DNA of 64,000 nt, taken from contig JARFJB010000982.1 in the NCBI GenBank assembly GCA_036346205.1, positions 133,501-197,500 on the forward strand, read 5' to 3'. This document shows, piece after piece, positions 39,744-52,777 of this stretch (positions are counted from its first letter, which is position 1; each line of letters starts with the position of its first letter). Both the position numbers and the translations under genes were made by a program. The notes under the pieces were generated by a model that did not search any database, had not been told where the DNA came from, and worked only from the letters and a program-made list of their open reading frames with translations. The DNA comes from Vesta saturnalis (lineage: Eukaryota > Arthropoda > Insecta > Coleoptera > Lampyridae).

Positions 39744-42700
39744 ATGACTGGTTCACAATGTACATTTCTTTTAGATGCAGGAGCGGATATTTCAATTTTT
39801 AAATGTACAAAAATTAATAACAATCAAATAATTAACACCTCTAATATAAGCAATATCAAAGGCGTCACTGAAGGCATCATCCAATCATTAGGTATTACTG
39901 AAACAGATATTTTTGTTGGAAATTACAAAATTTCACATACTTTCCATATTGTAGACGAAAATTTTGCTATACCAACAGATGCAATTTTAGGTAGAGACTT
40001 CATTTCTAAATACAAATGCACATTAAATTATTCAAACTGGACTATGACAATGAAAATTCTACATAATCAACATGTTGTTGTCCCCATTTATAGTAGTCCA
40101 GAGGCAAATAATGTAATGATAGTGCCAGCACGTTCTGAAGTTATACGATATTACAAAAAATTCGAAGAGCTGAAAGAAGACGCTGTAGTGGTAAACAAAG
40201 AATTATATCCAGGAGTTTTTGTAGCACGTACAATTGTATCAAGTAATTCTCCTCTTGTAAAAATTATTAACACAAATTCCGATACAATCACATTAAGAAA
40301 TATTCACATTGAGACACTCAGTCTAGATGATTTCCATGTATATCATATTACCAACGATCAAGACGATAGGTTAAGTAAATTAGCTAAACAATTAAACCTT
40401 GACACGGTTCCAATTCTCGTTAAAGATAAAGTAGTTAAAATTTGTCAAAAATTTGCAGATATTTTCGCATTAAAATCGGATAAAATATCAATCAACAATT
40501 TCTATAAACAAGAATTAGAATTAGTAGATAAGAAACCGGTGTACATAAAAAATTATCGAAGTCCACATTCGCATAAACAGGAAATAAATCAAGAAATGAA
40601 TAAAATGCTAGAACATGAAATAATAGAACCCTCTAGGTCTCAGTACAACAGTCCAATCTTACTAGTTCCCAAAAAATCAGAGAATGGAATTAAAAAATGG
40701 CGTTTGATAATCGACTACAGACAACTAAATAAAAAATTAATCGCCGACAAATTTCCATTACCTCGTATAGACGACATTTTAGATCAGTTAGGTCGAGCCA
40801 AATGGTTCTCTGTAATTGACTTAATATCAGGTTTTCATCAAATACCGCTGGAAGAAAATTCACGCGATATGACGTCTTTTAGTGTAGAAGCTGGATCCTT
40901 CCGATTTACTAGATTACCCTTCGGACTTTCAGTGAGTCCCAATAGTTTTCAAAGAATGATGTCAATTGCATTTGCAGGAATCACTCCTGAAAAAGCATTT
41001 TTATATATGAACGATTTAATCGTTATTGGTTGCTCTGAAAAGCATCATTTATCAAATTTACAGAAAGTATTTGAAACGTGTAGAAAATTTAATTTAAAAT
41101 TAAATCCGGAAAAATGTAAATTTTTCAGAAACGAAGTTACGTATTTAGGTCACAAAATTACAGATAAAGGGATTCTCCCAGATGATTCAAAATTTCAAAT
41201 TATTAAACAATATCCAATCCCGTAAAACGCGGACGAAGTAAAAAGACTAGTTGCATTTACAAATTATTTTCGCAGATTTATACCACAATTCGCAAAAATA
41301 ACATTGCCATTAAACAAATTAACGAGAAAGCACGCAAAATTTATATGGACAGATGAATATCAAAATTCTTTCAATTTACTAAAAAATTCCTTATTATCCC
41401 CTCCAATTCTTCAGTATCCAGATTTTTCTAAACCATTTATAATTACAACAGACGCTTCACAAACTGCTTGCGGGGCTGTTCTCTCTCAAAATTTTAACGG
41501 ACACGAACTTCCAATAGCATACGCTTCACGCTCATTCACAAAAAGCGAAATTAATAAAGCCATCATTTTAAAAGAACTACTAGCAATACATTGGGCAATC
41601 AAATATTTTCGTTGCTACATTTATGGAACAAAATTTCTCATAAAAACTGATCATCGTCCTTTAATTTATTTATTTTCAATGAAAGACCCAACTTCTAAAT
41701 TAACGAGAGTTCGTCTTGAACTTGAAGAGTACAATTTCGAAATCCAATATGTTAAAGGTCAAGACAATGTTTGCGCTGACGCATTGTCTAGGATTAGTAT
41801 AGACGATTTAAAAAATATGCACAACAATGCGACACAAATACTGGCAATAACTAGGTCAAATGCAAAACCAAACACAACTACCTCAGCGAATCAACTAACG
41901 CAAAGTAAGGGTAATTCGAATAAAAACAATAAAAATGATGTTTGTATAAAACCTAAAGTTTACGAAGTTATAGACAATTCCGAGACACTTAAATTACCAT
42001 TAGTAAAATTCGAAGTTAACGATGCATCATTAAAAATGACAGTCATGAGTAAACGAAAATTATGCGCACAAAACGAAATCTCAATTACTAACGATAATGC
42101 TTCTGCACTAGAGCAATTATTATTTAAGCTAGACAGTATGGCTGGTGATTGTAAATTTCAAAAAGTTAAAATAAACCTAGGTGATAATATATTTAAAAAA
42201 TACTCTATTAATACATTTAAGGATGTAGGAGAAAAGTGCCTTAAAAAAACAACTATTGTGTTATGTAGTAAAAGAAAACTTATAACAAATAAAAATGAGA
42301 AATTGAAACTTATAGAACAATTTCACGATAATCCACTACTAGGAAGTCATTGCGGTCAAAAACGGTTACTGAAAAAACTAAAGTCCTGTTATTTTTGGAA
42401 ACAAATGTCTCGTGACGTAGCGCTTTTTGTTAAAAAATGTCATAAATGCCAAATTAATAAAATCAAATTAAAACAACCAGAACCAATGACTATAACACCG
42501 ACTCCTCAAAAGCCATTCGATATCGTATGTATTGATATGATTGGGAAACTACCAACATCAAATGATGGGAATCAATACGCTATAACAATACAGTGTGAAT
42601 TAACAAAATACATAGTGATAATACCAATCCCTAATAAAGAGGCAGTAACGGTAGCAAACTATTTAGTAAAGAATTTCATTCTTATTTATGGACCTATGAA

Positions 42701-43334
42701 AGAAGTTCGAACAGACATGGGCACAGAATATAAGAATCAGGTATTCGACAATGTAACTAAACTACTCTCGATCGAACATCGCATATCTACCGCATATCGT
42801 AGTCAATCTAGAGGGGGTTGTGAAAGAAACCACCGTGTTCTGAATGAATACTTACGTATGTATGTAAATGATTCAAAATCAGATTGGTCCACTTGGACAC
42901 AATATTATGCATTTTGTTATAACACACCACCGAGTACGTACCATAATTATACTCCATTCGAGCTGGTATTTGGCAGAAATGCCATTATCCCAGAGTCACT
43001 AAACGGATCACGTATAGACCCTCTTTATAATATAGACGCTTATGATAAGGAATTACGGCATAGGTTGCAATACGCTCATAAGCGAGCGAAAGAGCACTTA
43101 GAAAAGGCTAAAATAGACCGTGCGACTGCTCATAATACCAATGCTTGTCGACAAAATTTGAAACCAGGTGATCTTGTTATACTAACCAATGAGGAACGGC
43201 ACAAATTTGATCCTTGGTACCAGGGTCCGTATTCAGTGGTTAGTGTTCAAGAACAGAATTGTACAATTAAAAATGTAGACGGAAGACAGTTGACAGTACA
43301 CAAAAATCGAATACGAAAATATATGTCAAAGTAG
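39744..43334 (+). pseudogene. pol: Pol polyprotein (PR-RT-RNaseH-IN), inactivated
   Basis: One frame, broken by a single TAA at 41223-41225, between the RT palm and the connection region (before NADEVKRLVAFTNYFRRFI). Protease: LLDAGAD, with Ala where Thr or Ser is normal in D-T/S-G. RT: WRLIIDYRQLNKKL, FSVIDLISGFHQIPL, FRFTRLPFGLSVSP, then LYMNDLIVIG (41001-41030) with Asn in place of the first Asp of the Y-x-D-D centre. RNase H: TTDASQTACGAVLSQ and KTDHRPLIYL. Integrase: His/Cys zinc motif ending CHKC (near 42440) and the triad Asp in CIDMIG, Asp in RTDMGTEY, Glu in GGCERNHR. The stop and the Asn each predict loss of reverse transcription. The frame is open upstream into gag, so 39744 is the first ATG rather than a proven start. 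Confidence 0.9.
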
Positions 43335-43573
43335 TATGTTAGAACATAAGTATAGTTTTAAGAGTGTGAGTAGAGATAGATAATGTACCTTAATAATGTC
43401 CTATTCTCCTTAAGAAGGGATGGATACTAATAGTTAGTTAGTTATTTTATACCTTAGACATGTACTTGTAATTATTTTATGTATTTAACTACGTCATCTT
43501 CTTAATTCAAATCAAATCTTTTCCTTTATTTGAAAATGCCCTCGCAAGTGGCCATAGCAAGTATCATTCTCCT

Positions 43574-43585
43574 AAAAGGGGAAGG
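43574..43585 (+). promoter_or_regulatory. Polypurine tract
   Basis: AAAAGGGGAAGG lies immediately before the 3' LTR; it is the plus-strand primer site of the LTR element. Confidence 0.85.
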
Positions 43586-43943
43586 TGTGATGCAATTACG
43601 AAACATTCAATTTCATTTCAATTTCAATAGAATAAGTAAAACACATTTAAAAGTTAAACTAGTTAAATTACTTAGTATGCAAATATGCAATAACAATTAT
43701 TACAATATAAATAGACCAATGTACTAAAGGAATTGTAAAGTCATGCATTCTTATCAACACACCTTTCACTATTATAAATAGAAGTAACAAGGTAAAACTA
43801 GAACAGATTGTAAACATATATACTCTTGTTGTTAAGTATATCATTGTTAATGTTTGCATTAAATAATCTCTCTAAAACATGTGAGAATAAATAATAACAC
43901 CACTCTAACCTTAAACAAACACCAATTGGGGCTAAATACTACA
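43586..43943 (+). repeat. 3' LTR of Ty3/gypsy element
   Basis: 358 bp, TGTGATGC to CTACA. It carries an extra 11 bases (a duplicated TTTCAATTTCA-type segment) near the start compared with the 5' LTR. Confidence 0.92.
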
Positions 43944-43947
43944 CGCG
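43944..43947. repeat. Target site duplication CGCG, right
   Basis: Matches 37664-37667 exactly. Confidence 0.85.
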
Positions 43948-45252
43948 GGGCGACAAGCCGAGAAGGCGACGGTAGACACCCGGTTATAGAAAAATTCAAA
44001 AAGCAACAAATTGTAAATAGCTATAAAACAAACATAACATGCATATAGCACATATATTTCAAAACCTAAACATACAAAAATAAAAGACTAGCTTGATCAT
44101 TTAAAGTGAGGTATTTGGATTCGCTTAAGGTAATGTTAGTTATCAGAGTACTTCATCTATGCCCTAGGGTTTGTCTAAGCGCGGCGTATTGAAATTTCCA
44201 AATACTCCTTTTTCTTTAAGTGGTAGGCTGTATTCTATAATAGATCTAGACCCGCCCCCTCGAATGCCACGAATTAATTTAGTTAAATTAATCTCTAAGT
44301 CATTTTTTGTTAAAGTATAGGAATATTAATTCTTTCCCGGACCACAACTAACCCAGCTTCTTCAGTTTAAATGAATATCATTTATTGCTTTCTCTAATTC
44401 TCTCTTACTATTTTTTTTGGAGAAGTTACTGTTGCGCGTAAACCTATATCGTCAACGAATTGTGAAGTTTTTATATTCGATTTAATATTTTTAACTATCT
44501 CCTATACATAAATTATGTATAAAAGAACTGAGAACCCCTCATGCTTGAGGAACTCCTTTAGAAATGATTCACTTCCTAATTATAAATCACGCTATACTTT
44601 GAGCTTAATGAAGAAATGATATCTACTGTTTTGAATATTCGCGGGAAATCATCTGCCGAATTTCAATGATTTAAAATCTTCCCACTCTTTTATTGTATTT
44701 GTCTATTTAATGTAAAATTGTGATAATTATACTAAGGCATATTTATTCCTCATATAACAAAATATTCAATGTAATTGAAATTACTGTAACTTTTTTTTTT
44801 CTTATAAAAACGTAATGTTACTTCTTAGATCGTAACTTGTTGGAGCCTGTATTTTTTTTCGATAGCGTCGTCGTTAGTTTTTTGCCTCCGTGTAGGATTT
44901 TCCAGGAAATAACTTATTTAAAACTAGACCTGATGAATACGCACACCGAGGGGTAACTTGTCATTTGGATTTCGAACGTACCAGTTTCAACATTATTCTA
45001 TGTTGTTCCTTGGGGCTTAATTTTTGTGTTCGATTTTGTGATTATCATTGAGTTCAAATTTATTAAACGTAAGTACATTCTATAGTATATTTTTTACGCA
45101 CGGTTACATAACTAATAGGATAAATGACAGGTTTTTGTAAAAAAAAAAAACGAAAATATTTTAAAATATAAATTAAAAAAGCGCGATAGGTCTGATAAGT
45201 GTGTCATACTTAATTTTATTCTAAATAGATCTCTGATAATCGGAAAAAGTTT
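43948..45252. other. 5' non-coding part of the hAT element
   Basis: Continuation of the hAT transposon right of the gypsy insertion. No coding sequence recognised before the transposase remnant. Confidence 0.45.
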
Positions 45253-47460
45253 TCTGGACCTCAATACAGAAAAAAAGCTCGTAAAAGAAGCCTTAGCCAA
45301 AAAGGCCAGTGACTCACTGAGAAAACTTTTAATCCCAGAAAAGTATAGGCAACAAAGATTACATCACGAGATCATCTTCATTAAATAAATTTTGAAAGAA
45401 GTTGATTTAACCGAAGAGAAAAATCCTGACACAGTTGAGTCTGTAGTCAAGAATAAGTCAATAAGGCCAGTGTTCGTTAAAAGAAGTAAACGTGCATAAA
45501 GACGATATTTATAAGGATCCTGGCCACTGGCCTTCCGTGCTATCCGATAAAGTTAAATTATGTTTAGTAGAATTAGGCGTAACCCAGCTTACAGAAACAG
45601 ATGTAAGCTTCCCTTTGGGTAAAGATTGCAGAGGTTTCTCATCTGCATGTTGTAAAAAAAGATTAAGTAACAGGAAAATAATTCCAAGATTTTGGCTAGT
45701 CTATTCTACATTAAAAGATTGCGTATTTTATTTTCCTTTCAGAATATTTAAAACCTTTCCTAGTGCCTTTGTTGAAGGGTATAACGATTGGAGACATTTA
45801 TCTCAAGCTATAGAGCGCCATGAAAAATGAAAAAATCATATTTGTAATAGAAAATCTTGGGTTCATTTAAATAAATCGATTTAATTTCAAACCACTACTG
45901 ATTCACTAAATGATAAATTGATAAATCAGAAAAAAGATAGACAGGTATCCGTATTAAACATTATAATTAATTAGAATTAACAGAACACTATTTGGGTGTT
46001 CATTTCCAAAATGGACTTATTTCCCTTGTGGGGCAGAAGATAAGACAGGAAATAATAAACATGCTGAAAGATAGTAAATATTATTCCATTATTTAAGACT
46101 GCACGTCTGATATGTCACCAGGACCAACTTACCATTGTGGTAACATTTGTTCTGTTAAGTAGTGACTCACAACAAACTGAAATGAAGGAGCACTTTTAGG
46201 ATTTTTAATATCTGGTTCTACACGACAGGGTATAACTAATGTAATAGATTTTTTGAAGCTATTTGTGTAGATGATCTATGGGGACAGTATTACGATTATG
46301 GTGCAATGGTGGTCACAGTAATGGAGTGCAAAAAAATTCTTCACGTAAACCCTATGTCTCTGATGTAGCCCACAGCTCAAATTTAGTCGTTAATGATGCT
46401 GCTTAAAAATAACAATTCTTTTTGCTATTGTACATAAGCTATACGTTTTCTTCTCTGCGTCGACTAAACGTTGGCAGGTATTAAAAGATGAAATCCCTAC
46501 TTTAACATTAAAACCCCTTTTGGATACTAGGTGGGAAAGCAGAATCGACGCACAATTTATATAAAATATACGTTCTATTGCGATAATATAAGATATTCTG
46601 ATACAAGAAATGTGGCAAATTCTTTACTATTAAAAATTAAATCTTTTAATTTCTTACGTTCCATAGTAAAATGGTATAACTTTTTAGTCAAAATCAATGC
46701 CGTAAGCAAAACAATGCAGAAAACAAGTACTGCTTTATCTAATATTATATTATTCCTGCAACAAACTAAGGCATATTTACATGAGATTATATCAGATAAT
46801 AGATTTAACATTTTAGAAGAGGCAAAAAATATTGCCGAGAATATCGATTGCACCCCTTCATTTCAACAGCTTAATACTATTAGACCTCGAACGAAAAAAC
46901 GATTATTTGATTATGAAAGCAAGGATGAGGCTCCCAAATAACCCGACGACTTATTATTTAAAATTAGTTTTTATTTTGTGATATTGGACAATGCTTTAAA
47001 TAAAAATAGAAAAAAAGTTCGAATGAAATAATTTCCTTAAAATAGATAAGCTAAATGTGTCTTTAAAATGTAAATCTTTAGACAACATATTATTTGATCC
47101 ATCTAAAAATGAAAAATATATTATTGCCTATGATTATGCGATGAAATTGATAATATTCCGTCCTATACTTCCCCCAAAATGAATGCATTAAACGTTATGC
47201 AATATCTATTTACGAATAATATTATCTATCTGTTTCCAAGTTTAGTAATTGCTATAATAATCTTTTTAACATTACCGGTGACAGTTGCTAGCGGCGAGAG
47301 GAGTTTTTCGAAACTTAAAATAATAAAAAATTATTTGTGATCAGACTTATCTACTATTAGTATAGAAAAGATAGTTTCTGAAAACATAAATATATCTGAT
47401 ATTATTTCAGAATTTGCTTTAAAAAAGCAAGGAAAGCCACATTTATTTAATTTTTTCATA
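45253..47460 (+). pseudogene. ZMYM1-like hAT transposase, decayed
   Basis: Order of landmarks matches zinc finger MYM-type 1-like hAT transposases: SGPQYRKKARKRS near 45255; a TTF-type zinc finger (DPGHWPS, FPLGKDCRGFSSACC, then RFWLVYSTLKDCVFYFPFRIFKTF, 45517-45756); the central DDE/RNase H-like region in pieces (SSNLVVNDAA near 46385, LLDTRWES near 46515); and the C-terminal hAT dimerisation motif LPVTVASGERSFSKLKIIKNYL near 47270-47335. Many stops and frameshifts separate the pieces, and the finger lacks some expected Cys. It is inactive. The family call is firm because finger, DTRWES and SGERSFSKLK occur in the right order. Confidence 0.8.
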
Positions 47461-47646
47461 AGAAAAATAGATATTCATATTAATTTATCAAAGTTTATTC
47501 CATCTTTATTGTATGTACCTATTTCTACATTTATTGTGTTTTATTTAAGGTAAAATTACTTCAAAGAAATTATGGTTAATCATAAGTTAAGAGGCGAGAA
47601 AATTATTTTTACACACGGGCGGCATATACCTTCAGAAACGGCCCCG

Positions 47647-48350
47647 TACGTGATTTTTCAAGTCTAACTCGCGACGCTCATAGGGCAAACTGATCCGAGT
47701 GGAAAAAACATCACTTTGTTCACTTCTAATATAAATAATAGTTTCTTCTTACCGACATTAGAATGGTTTAGATTGGCATGCACAGAGATCGTTTAAATTG
47801 AATTTCAACCAATAGAAAATAAACTACCCATAGGTTACTAAAATATGAAATTTATTTAGTTTTGACGGCTGTGAGTCGACATAAAATAATGGGGATAACG
47901 GGATTACCTGCTATTATCTTAAAATAGTAGGAATATAACAAGTAAACAGAAGACATTCCAAAAGAAATTAAAAATATTATTTGTATTAAGGAATTGTACA
48001 TACTAGAAGATCATTGTATTGCAAAAACGGTTAATAAAGCAATATTTTACTTACCTTTATTTACTTCATGGAAAAAAATGGTATAAATGCCGCGCTTGGA
48101 ATAAAGAAATTTCAACAAGGAGAGATACTAATTGTATACAATTCTAAATATTATCTACAAGGTTGAGATTTATTAGTTGGAACATACCTTAAATAGCTAT
48201 TTTAAGTGTGTACAAAACAAATCTGCATGTACGTCATAAAACTTAATTGTAAACCCACGGTCATGAACATATAAATAAAACAAATGTTAAGCAATTGTTA
48301 ACAAACGTTAACAAATCACTCTTTCTTATTCATTCAAGTAAAGAGCATCC
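47647..48350. other. AT-rich DNA, nothing recognised
   Basis: No gene or repeat recognised between the hAT element and the next non-LTR remnant. Confidence 0.4.
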
Positions 48351-50960
48351 CCAGCACCTCGACCTCGGCTGCGGAAGAAAAAAATCATCGCCTTTACAAC
48401 CGAGCTTGCTCCGGTCGGGGTATAACTGAACAGTAACGCTGTCACTGCCTGGATGGCATACAGCGGAAGCCAACCAGCGAGGCGCCGCTTAGCGGGCTAA
48501 GGTCAGGGCCAGGCATATTTAACCTATAATAAAATAAAAAAAAAATTGTTTGTTTTATTTTTTATTTTAATTTAAACTAACATTACCTCCCTTTCTATTG
48601 AATCTCCAACTCCAAGCCTTTTTCCATCGGGGTGTAAGGCTGTACCTCGGTGGGAACTCGCTCTTTTGATTCCTTTTATCTTATTTTCAATCCCATTCTT
48701 TTTTTTCAACCCCTCTAACCTGCACCATGATAAAACATGGTGGCCACCGCCGGGCAACCACCAGGGTACTACAACCCTCTTTCCTACCAATCATCCCAAT
48801 CCTTCCACCTCAAATAAACCACCCCGTCTCCATCACCACCAACCTCTTTTCCTATACCACCTTCCCTAACTATTTCGCTGTCGTCTGATCGCTCGGCAAC
48901 TTCTACCCGTTCTTATATGTCATCCCTCTCCCACCAACCCCCTTCAAATCCTTCACGTCAACCCAAAACAACCCACATAATATCTCCAGCACTCCCCCAT
49001 CCACTAGAGCCGACTTAGGCAGACCCAACCGCCATTCCACCAACCCAAAACCCGCAACATACAGATATTACATGCGAAACATCCCCACTAGAATTGATTC
49101 CCAAAAACCCTTTTTAATAATCTCAAACAATTTAACGTCTCCCTAACCAACATGAAATAATTTCAACCACAATTCCCTTAGAGAAACCTCTGCCCCTGTC
49201 TCACTGGATTTTATAAAAACCATCCAACATTATTTCGGTGCCCCTTGCATATCCGTCACCCAAATGTCAGGCCCCCGATTCCCCCACCCTCTCCTAAAGC
49301 TCCTTCCTACTCCTGCGTAATCCGCAACGTTGACCGCGACATTACGGCGGTGGAATTCCTCGTCTCTATATCCTTACCCAAAGTAACCCGAGCCATCCGT
49401 ATAATAGCGAAAGCTACTAACCTACCATTTTCGTTGATCCGCCTAATCACCCCCTCAATATTCAGAATTCAAGAGTGGGAGGCATCCTTGAATTCCTGCT
49501 CTCGTACGGTATCAATTTGTTCGGTCGATACTTCCCGTGCGAGCCATCCCACAACCCCTTCAAAAATACTGTTCTACCTGGATGCAGGTGAGACATATTG
49601 TGGGAGAATTCCCTTCCAAAACCATCATTTGTCCCCTATGGTGCGATTCACAAATATTAAAATCATGTGCTGCCCCAATCCCTAAACGCAATAATTGAAG
49701 CGGTCCTCGCTCCAACTACTCCTACGATTGTCTCAAACGCCGTGAGCCACCCCAATTCTCTCGCAAACTTGTCTTATCCCTGCATCCCGTACCCAATCAT
49801 CCTTAGAACCTGCCAGCTCTAACTCCATACAATTCTCCTATCAGTATTCTGCAATTCGCTAAAAAACGATACTTTTACCTCGACCCGTTTCGAACTACCA
49901 CAAAACCTCCAACACTACGAATTACAACCCTCCATTTGAAGCGATTTTAATAGACCTTCTAGAATACGTTGCTAGTCTACCAAATGCAGTTGTTTTGGGA
50001 GATGTCAACGCCTGACATACTCAGTTTGACGACATACACACACACCAACGCCAACGGAAGAACCTACGAATCCACAACAACCTACCTACTTTGACTACCC
50101 TGGTGCTTCAATAGTAGACCATATTCTCTGTTTAGAACCACTATTTAACCATTCGAACACTAATGCTACCTAGGAATAACGATAACATATGACCACCTAC
50201 CCCTTCTTATTAACACCTCATTAGGATTACAATTACTAGAACCCTAAACCGGACAATGTACTTACAAAAAAACTTGGACCAAGTTCGCCACCGAGTCTCG
50301 GCGCCTTACACGTTACCTTAGGAGGTTGCATCCCAAAACCCTATAGCACACCTATGAAACGTTCATAAGATCCGTAGTAGAGCTCTGTTGTGCATCACCC
50401 CTAATCATGGCTCCCTAAATAATCCTCACGTGAACACCGAATCCTGCGCAGAATACACAATCTAAATACCTAATCTCCATATATCCTTACAACCCAACAC
50501 GCTAATATAACTTTGACCACAGACAGCCTTAAATCCCTCCAAACCAAAGCAGGATTTTTGGCGGCACAGTCTCAATTAAGGAAATCCTATACGCTCCTTA
50601 CACAACCAACCATCGGAAAAATAGGTTTTGCAAAAAACCCAAAATAAAATTCAATCGCCCTCCTGCCCTTCTATCAAAACGCCTCGAAAATCTCCCCAAG
50701 GAATTCGAGGAGCACCTTGGCAATACTCCTTACTACCTTAGGTAACTCCTATACATATCCCCTCCCCCAGAGAAAAATAAAGACGACCACAGCAACGGAT
50801 CTTGCTACTCAACACCACAAATACCCACACTAATTTGGTTAATTAAAAATTTAACGTAAAACACTAATAAAATTTTCTCATACACACCTACAAATACATA
50901 TAAGCACATAACAAAATTAACATTAAAACCAAGGGCAGAAGAGGAGCAAAATCCTGAGAA
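48351..50960 (+). pseudogene. Decayed jockey/I-type non-LTR retrotransposon
   Basis: GC-richer and C-rich unlike its surroundings. The 5' part (48350-48510) looks like an untranslated leader. A gag-like ORF1 piece at 49245-49685 has the shape of insect non-LTR gag (SYSCVIRNVDRDITAVEF, RAIRIIAKATNLPFSLIRLI) before a broken zinc-knuckle area. An endonuclease piece (AVVLGDVNA..HTQFDD, near 49990-50040) and an RT thumb-like piece (YETFIRSVVELCCASPLIMA, near 50355-50410) follow, with large deletions between them. Everything is interrupted by stops, and most of RT is missing. The clade is uncertain. Confidence 0.6.
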
Positions 50961-51351
50961 GCTCACAGGATAAATTAAAATAAGCAAAAGAAATCAGAAC
51001 TAACGATACTAACACAAACAAAAATCATGAACATGTAAATAATACAAATTTTTAACAGTTGTTAAAAACGTCACACACATTAATACAAATATATCTAAAG
51101 TTTTGAACAACACAATATATAGTTATATCTCATCTCATGCTTTACCTTACATATGTCACCATTTGTTGTTTGTTAAAGTACACATGTCGCCATTCTTAAT
51201 ACAATGAAAAAATTAACATATAAATGGATATTATCTTTTTTGTAAAAAAGGTATTATTGGTAGACATTGTACACTCAAGGTATCACTGTGCATTAAGAAA
51301 TTAAGACACCTATATCTTGGGTGTAAAATCGTGTATTACCTTCCAACCAAC
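50961..51351. other. AT-rich DNA, nothing recognised
   Basis: No gene seen. It lies between the decayed non-LTR element and the first (AAT)n tail. Confidence 0.4.
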
Positions 51352-51410
<59 letters not shown>

Positions 51411-51411
51411 T
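51352..51411. repeat. (AAT)n, 3' tail of RT fragment 1
   Basis: AAT units adjoin the 3' end of the minus-strand RT fragment. The minus strand reads AATAAACAATAAAACAATT then (ATT)n, consistent with a repeat-tailed non-LTR element. Confidence 0.85.
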
Positions 51412-52722
51412 GTTTTATTGTTTATTTCTTTAATACATACAGTAATCGGTCCTACTAGGTCGTCAGAGACTTTTCAGTAGGTTCCGGTTATATTATATAT
51501 ACATATTTCGTTTTGCATATTAATACATCTGTTTATTGGCGCTATCTGGGTTAGTGCAATCTTATATAGGACATATAAATTTGTGACTTAAGACTTAAAA
51601 ATCTTAAATCTTAAAACACCATATAGTTTTATGTTATAATTACTCTTTTCTTAAAAGTATTTTCAACTTTTGTACAAATTCACTCTTAATTTCAACATTT
51701 TCAATCTCACTAATCTCGTTATACAGTTTCGGTATAACACACTTTAAAGTTCTTTCACCATATTTGTTGTAAAATTTCGGAATTACATATTTTTGATTTC
51801 TTGTTGGATATGGGTGATTTACAACATTTTTGTATCTACTATTATTCAAGTGATCTATAATGTTACAGTATTTATATAAACCTAGTGGCGTCAACGTGTT
51901 AGCTACCTCTAGTAATTTTTCATTATCCCTAGTGTTAGTTATCATTTTTAATACTTTATATTGCAATTTTTTAATTTTTTTAATATGATAGGGTTCGATG
52001 CCCCCCCAATTACGTACACCATATTTCAATATTGATTCAAATAGTGTTTTATATACTAAGATCATAATATCTCTGTTTGCATATTGCTTTAAAGCGTACA
52101 TACATCCAGTAATTCTTTTAAGTTTACTAAAAACTAGTTCTGTGTGTTTGTTATACTTTAGGTTGTAATCAATGTCAATTCCTAAATACATAGTGTGAAA
52201 TACTTGTTTTACAACTACACAGTTACAGTTTGTATCGGACATTGTACATTTACAACTATGCAATTTTATTTTTAATGGATTTGATGAGCACATGTGCGAA
52301 GTTTTAAACAACATACATACTGTTTTTGAGCAATTTATATATAAACTTCTACCATGTAACCAATTTGTTATATTGTTGATATCACTTTGTATGACTGACT
52401 CACAAGTTTCCGGATTGCTATGATTGTACAAAATGACTGCGTCGTCTGCATACATGAATAAAGTACAATTATTTATGACTTTAAAAAGTTCCTTTACGTA
52501 CACTAAAAAAAGAATCGGTCCTAAATTGCTTCCTTGTGGCACACCAAATAAACAAGGTTTTACATCACTATATTGATTATACACTTTCACAGCACAAAAA
52601 CGGTTTTTTAAATAATCTTCAAACCACTTTAGTTCTTTTCCTGTAGTTCCACACTTTTCTAAACACTTCAATAGTATTGTATGGTCAACAGTGTCAAAAG
52701 CTTTACTGAAGTCTATGAACAC
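51412..52722 (-). pseudogene. 5'-truncated non-LTR reverse transcriptase, fragment 1
   Basis: A 360-codon open frame (52722 to 51640) beginning inside the RT palm: FIDFSKAFDTVDH (first catalytic Asp), GVPQGSNLGPILFLVYV, then LFMYADDAVIL (Y-A-D-D). It continues through the thumb (GIDIDYNLKYNKH, YGVRNWGG) to the C-terminus, with a 3' UTR to 51412. The N-terminal RT motifs, endonuclease and ORF1 are missing, which fits 5' truncation during target-primed reverse transcription. Catalytic residues and frame are intact, so it is young, but it cannot act alone. A second, shorter copy of its 5' part is at 56553-56898. Confidence 0.85.

Positions 52723-52723
<1 letters not shown>

Positions 52724-52775
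<52 letters not shown>
52724..52775. repeat. (AAT)n, tail of RT fragment 2
   Basis: AAT units between two minus-strand RT fragments. Confidence 0.9.

Positions 52776-52777
<2 letters not shown>

Larger units (their letters stand above)
37668..43943 (+). mobile_element. Ty3/gypsy LTR retrotransposon, full length, inactive
   Basis: A 6,276-bp element: LTR, primer site, small leader frame, gag, pol (protease, RT, RNase H, integrase), polypurine tract, LTR, with CGCG duplications. There is no env frame after integrase: pol ends 252 bp before the 3' LTR. The high LTR identity suggests a fairly recent insertion, yet pol has several inactivating changes. It inserted into a hAT transposon. Confidence 0.93.
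37610..47646 (+). mobile_element. ZMYM1-like hAT transposon, split by a gypsy element
   Basis: The left end CAGGGCCGTTCTAACCC (from 37610) pairs with the right end at 47629-47646, whose complement reads CGGGGCCGTTTCTGAAGG. CAGGGCCG ends are typical of insect hAT elements with TTF/ZMYM1-like transposases, and a decayed transposase of that type lies inside. The flanking octamers are only loosely alike (ATGTGAAT and ACGTGATT), so the target duplication is decayed or mis-set. Without the inserted LTR element it would be about 3.75 kb. The LTR element sits just 58 bp from the left end. Confidence 0.72.

Noticed and set aside
43335..43585. Possible env gene downstream of pol in the gypsy element
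   Set aside because: Only 250 bases remain between integrase and the 3' LTR, with no long frame, so there is no env here.
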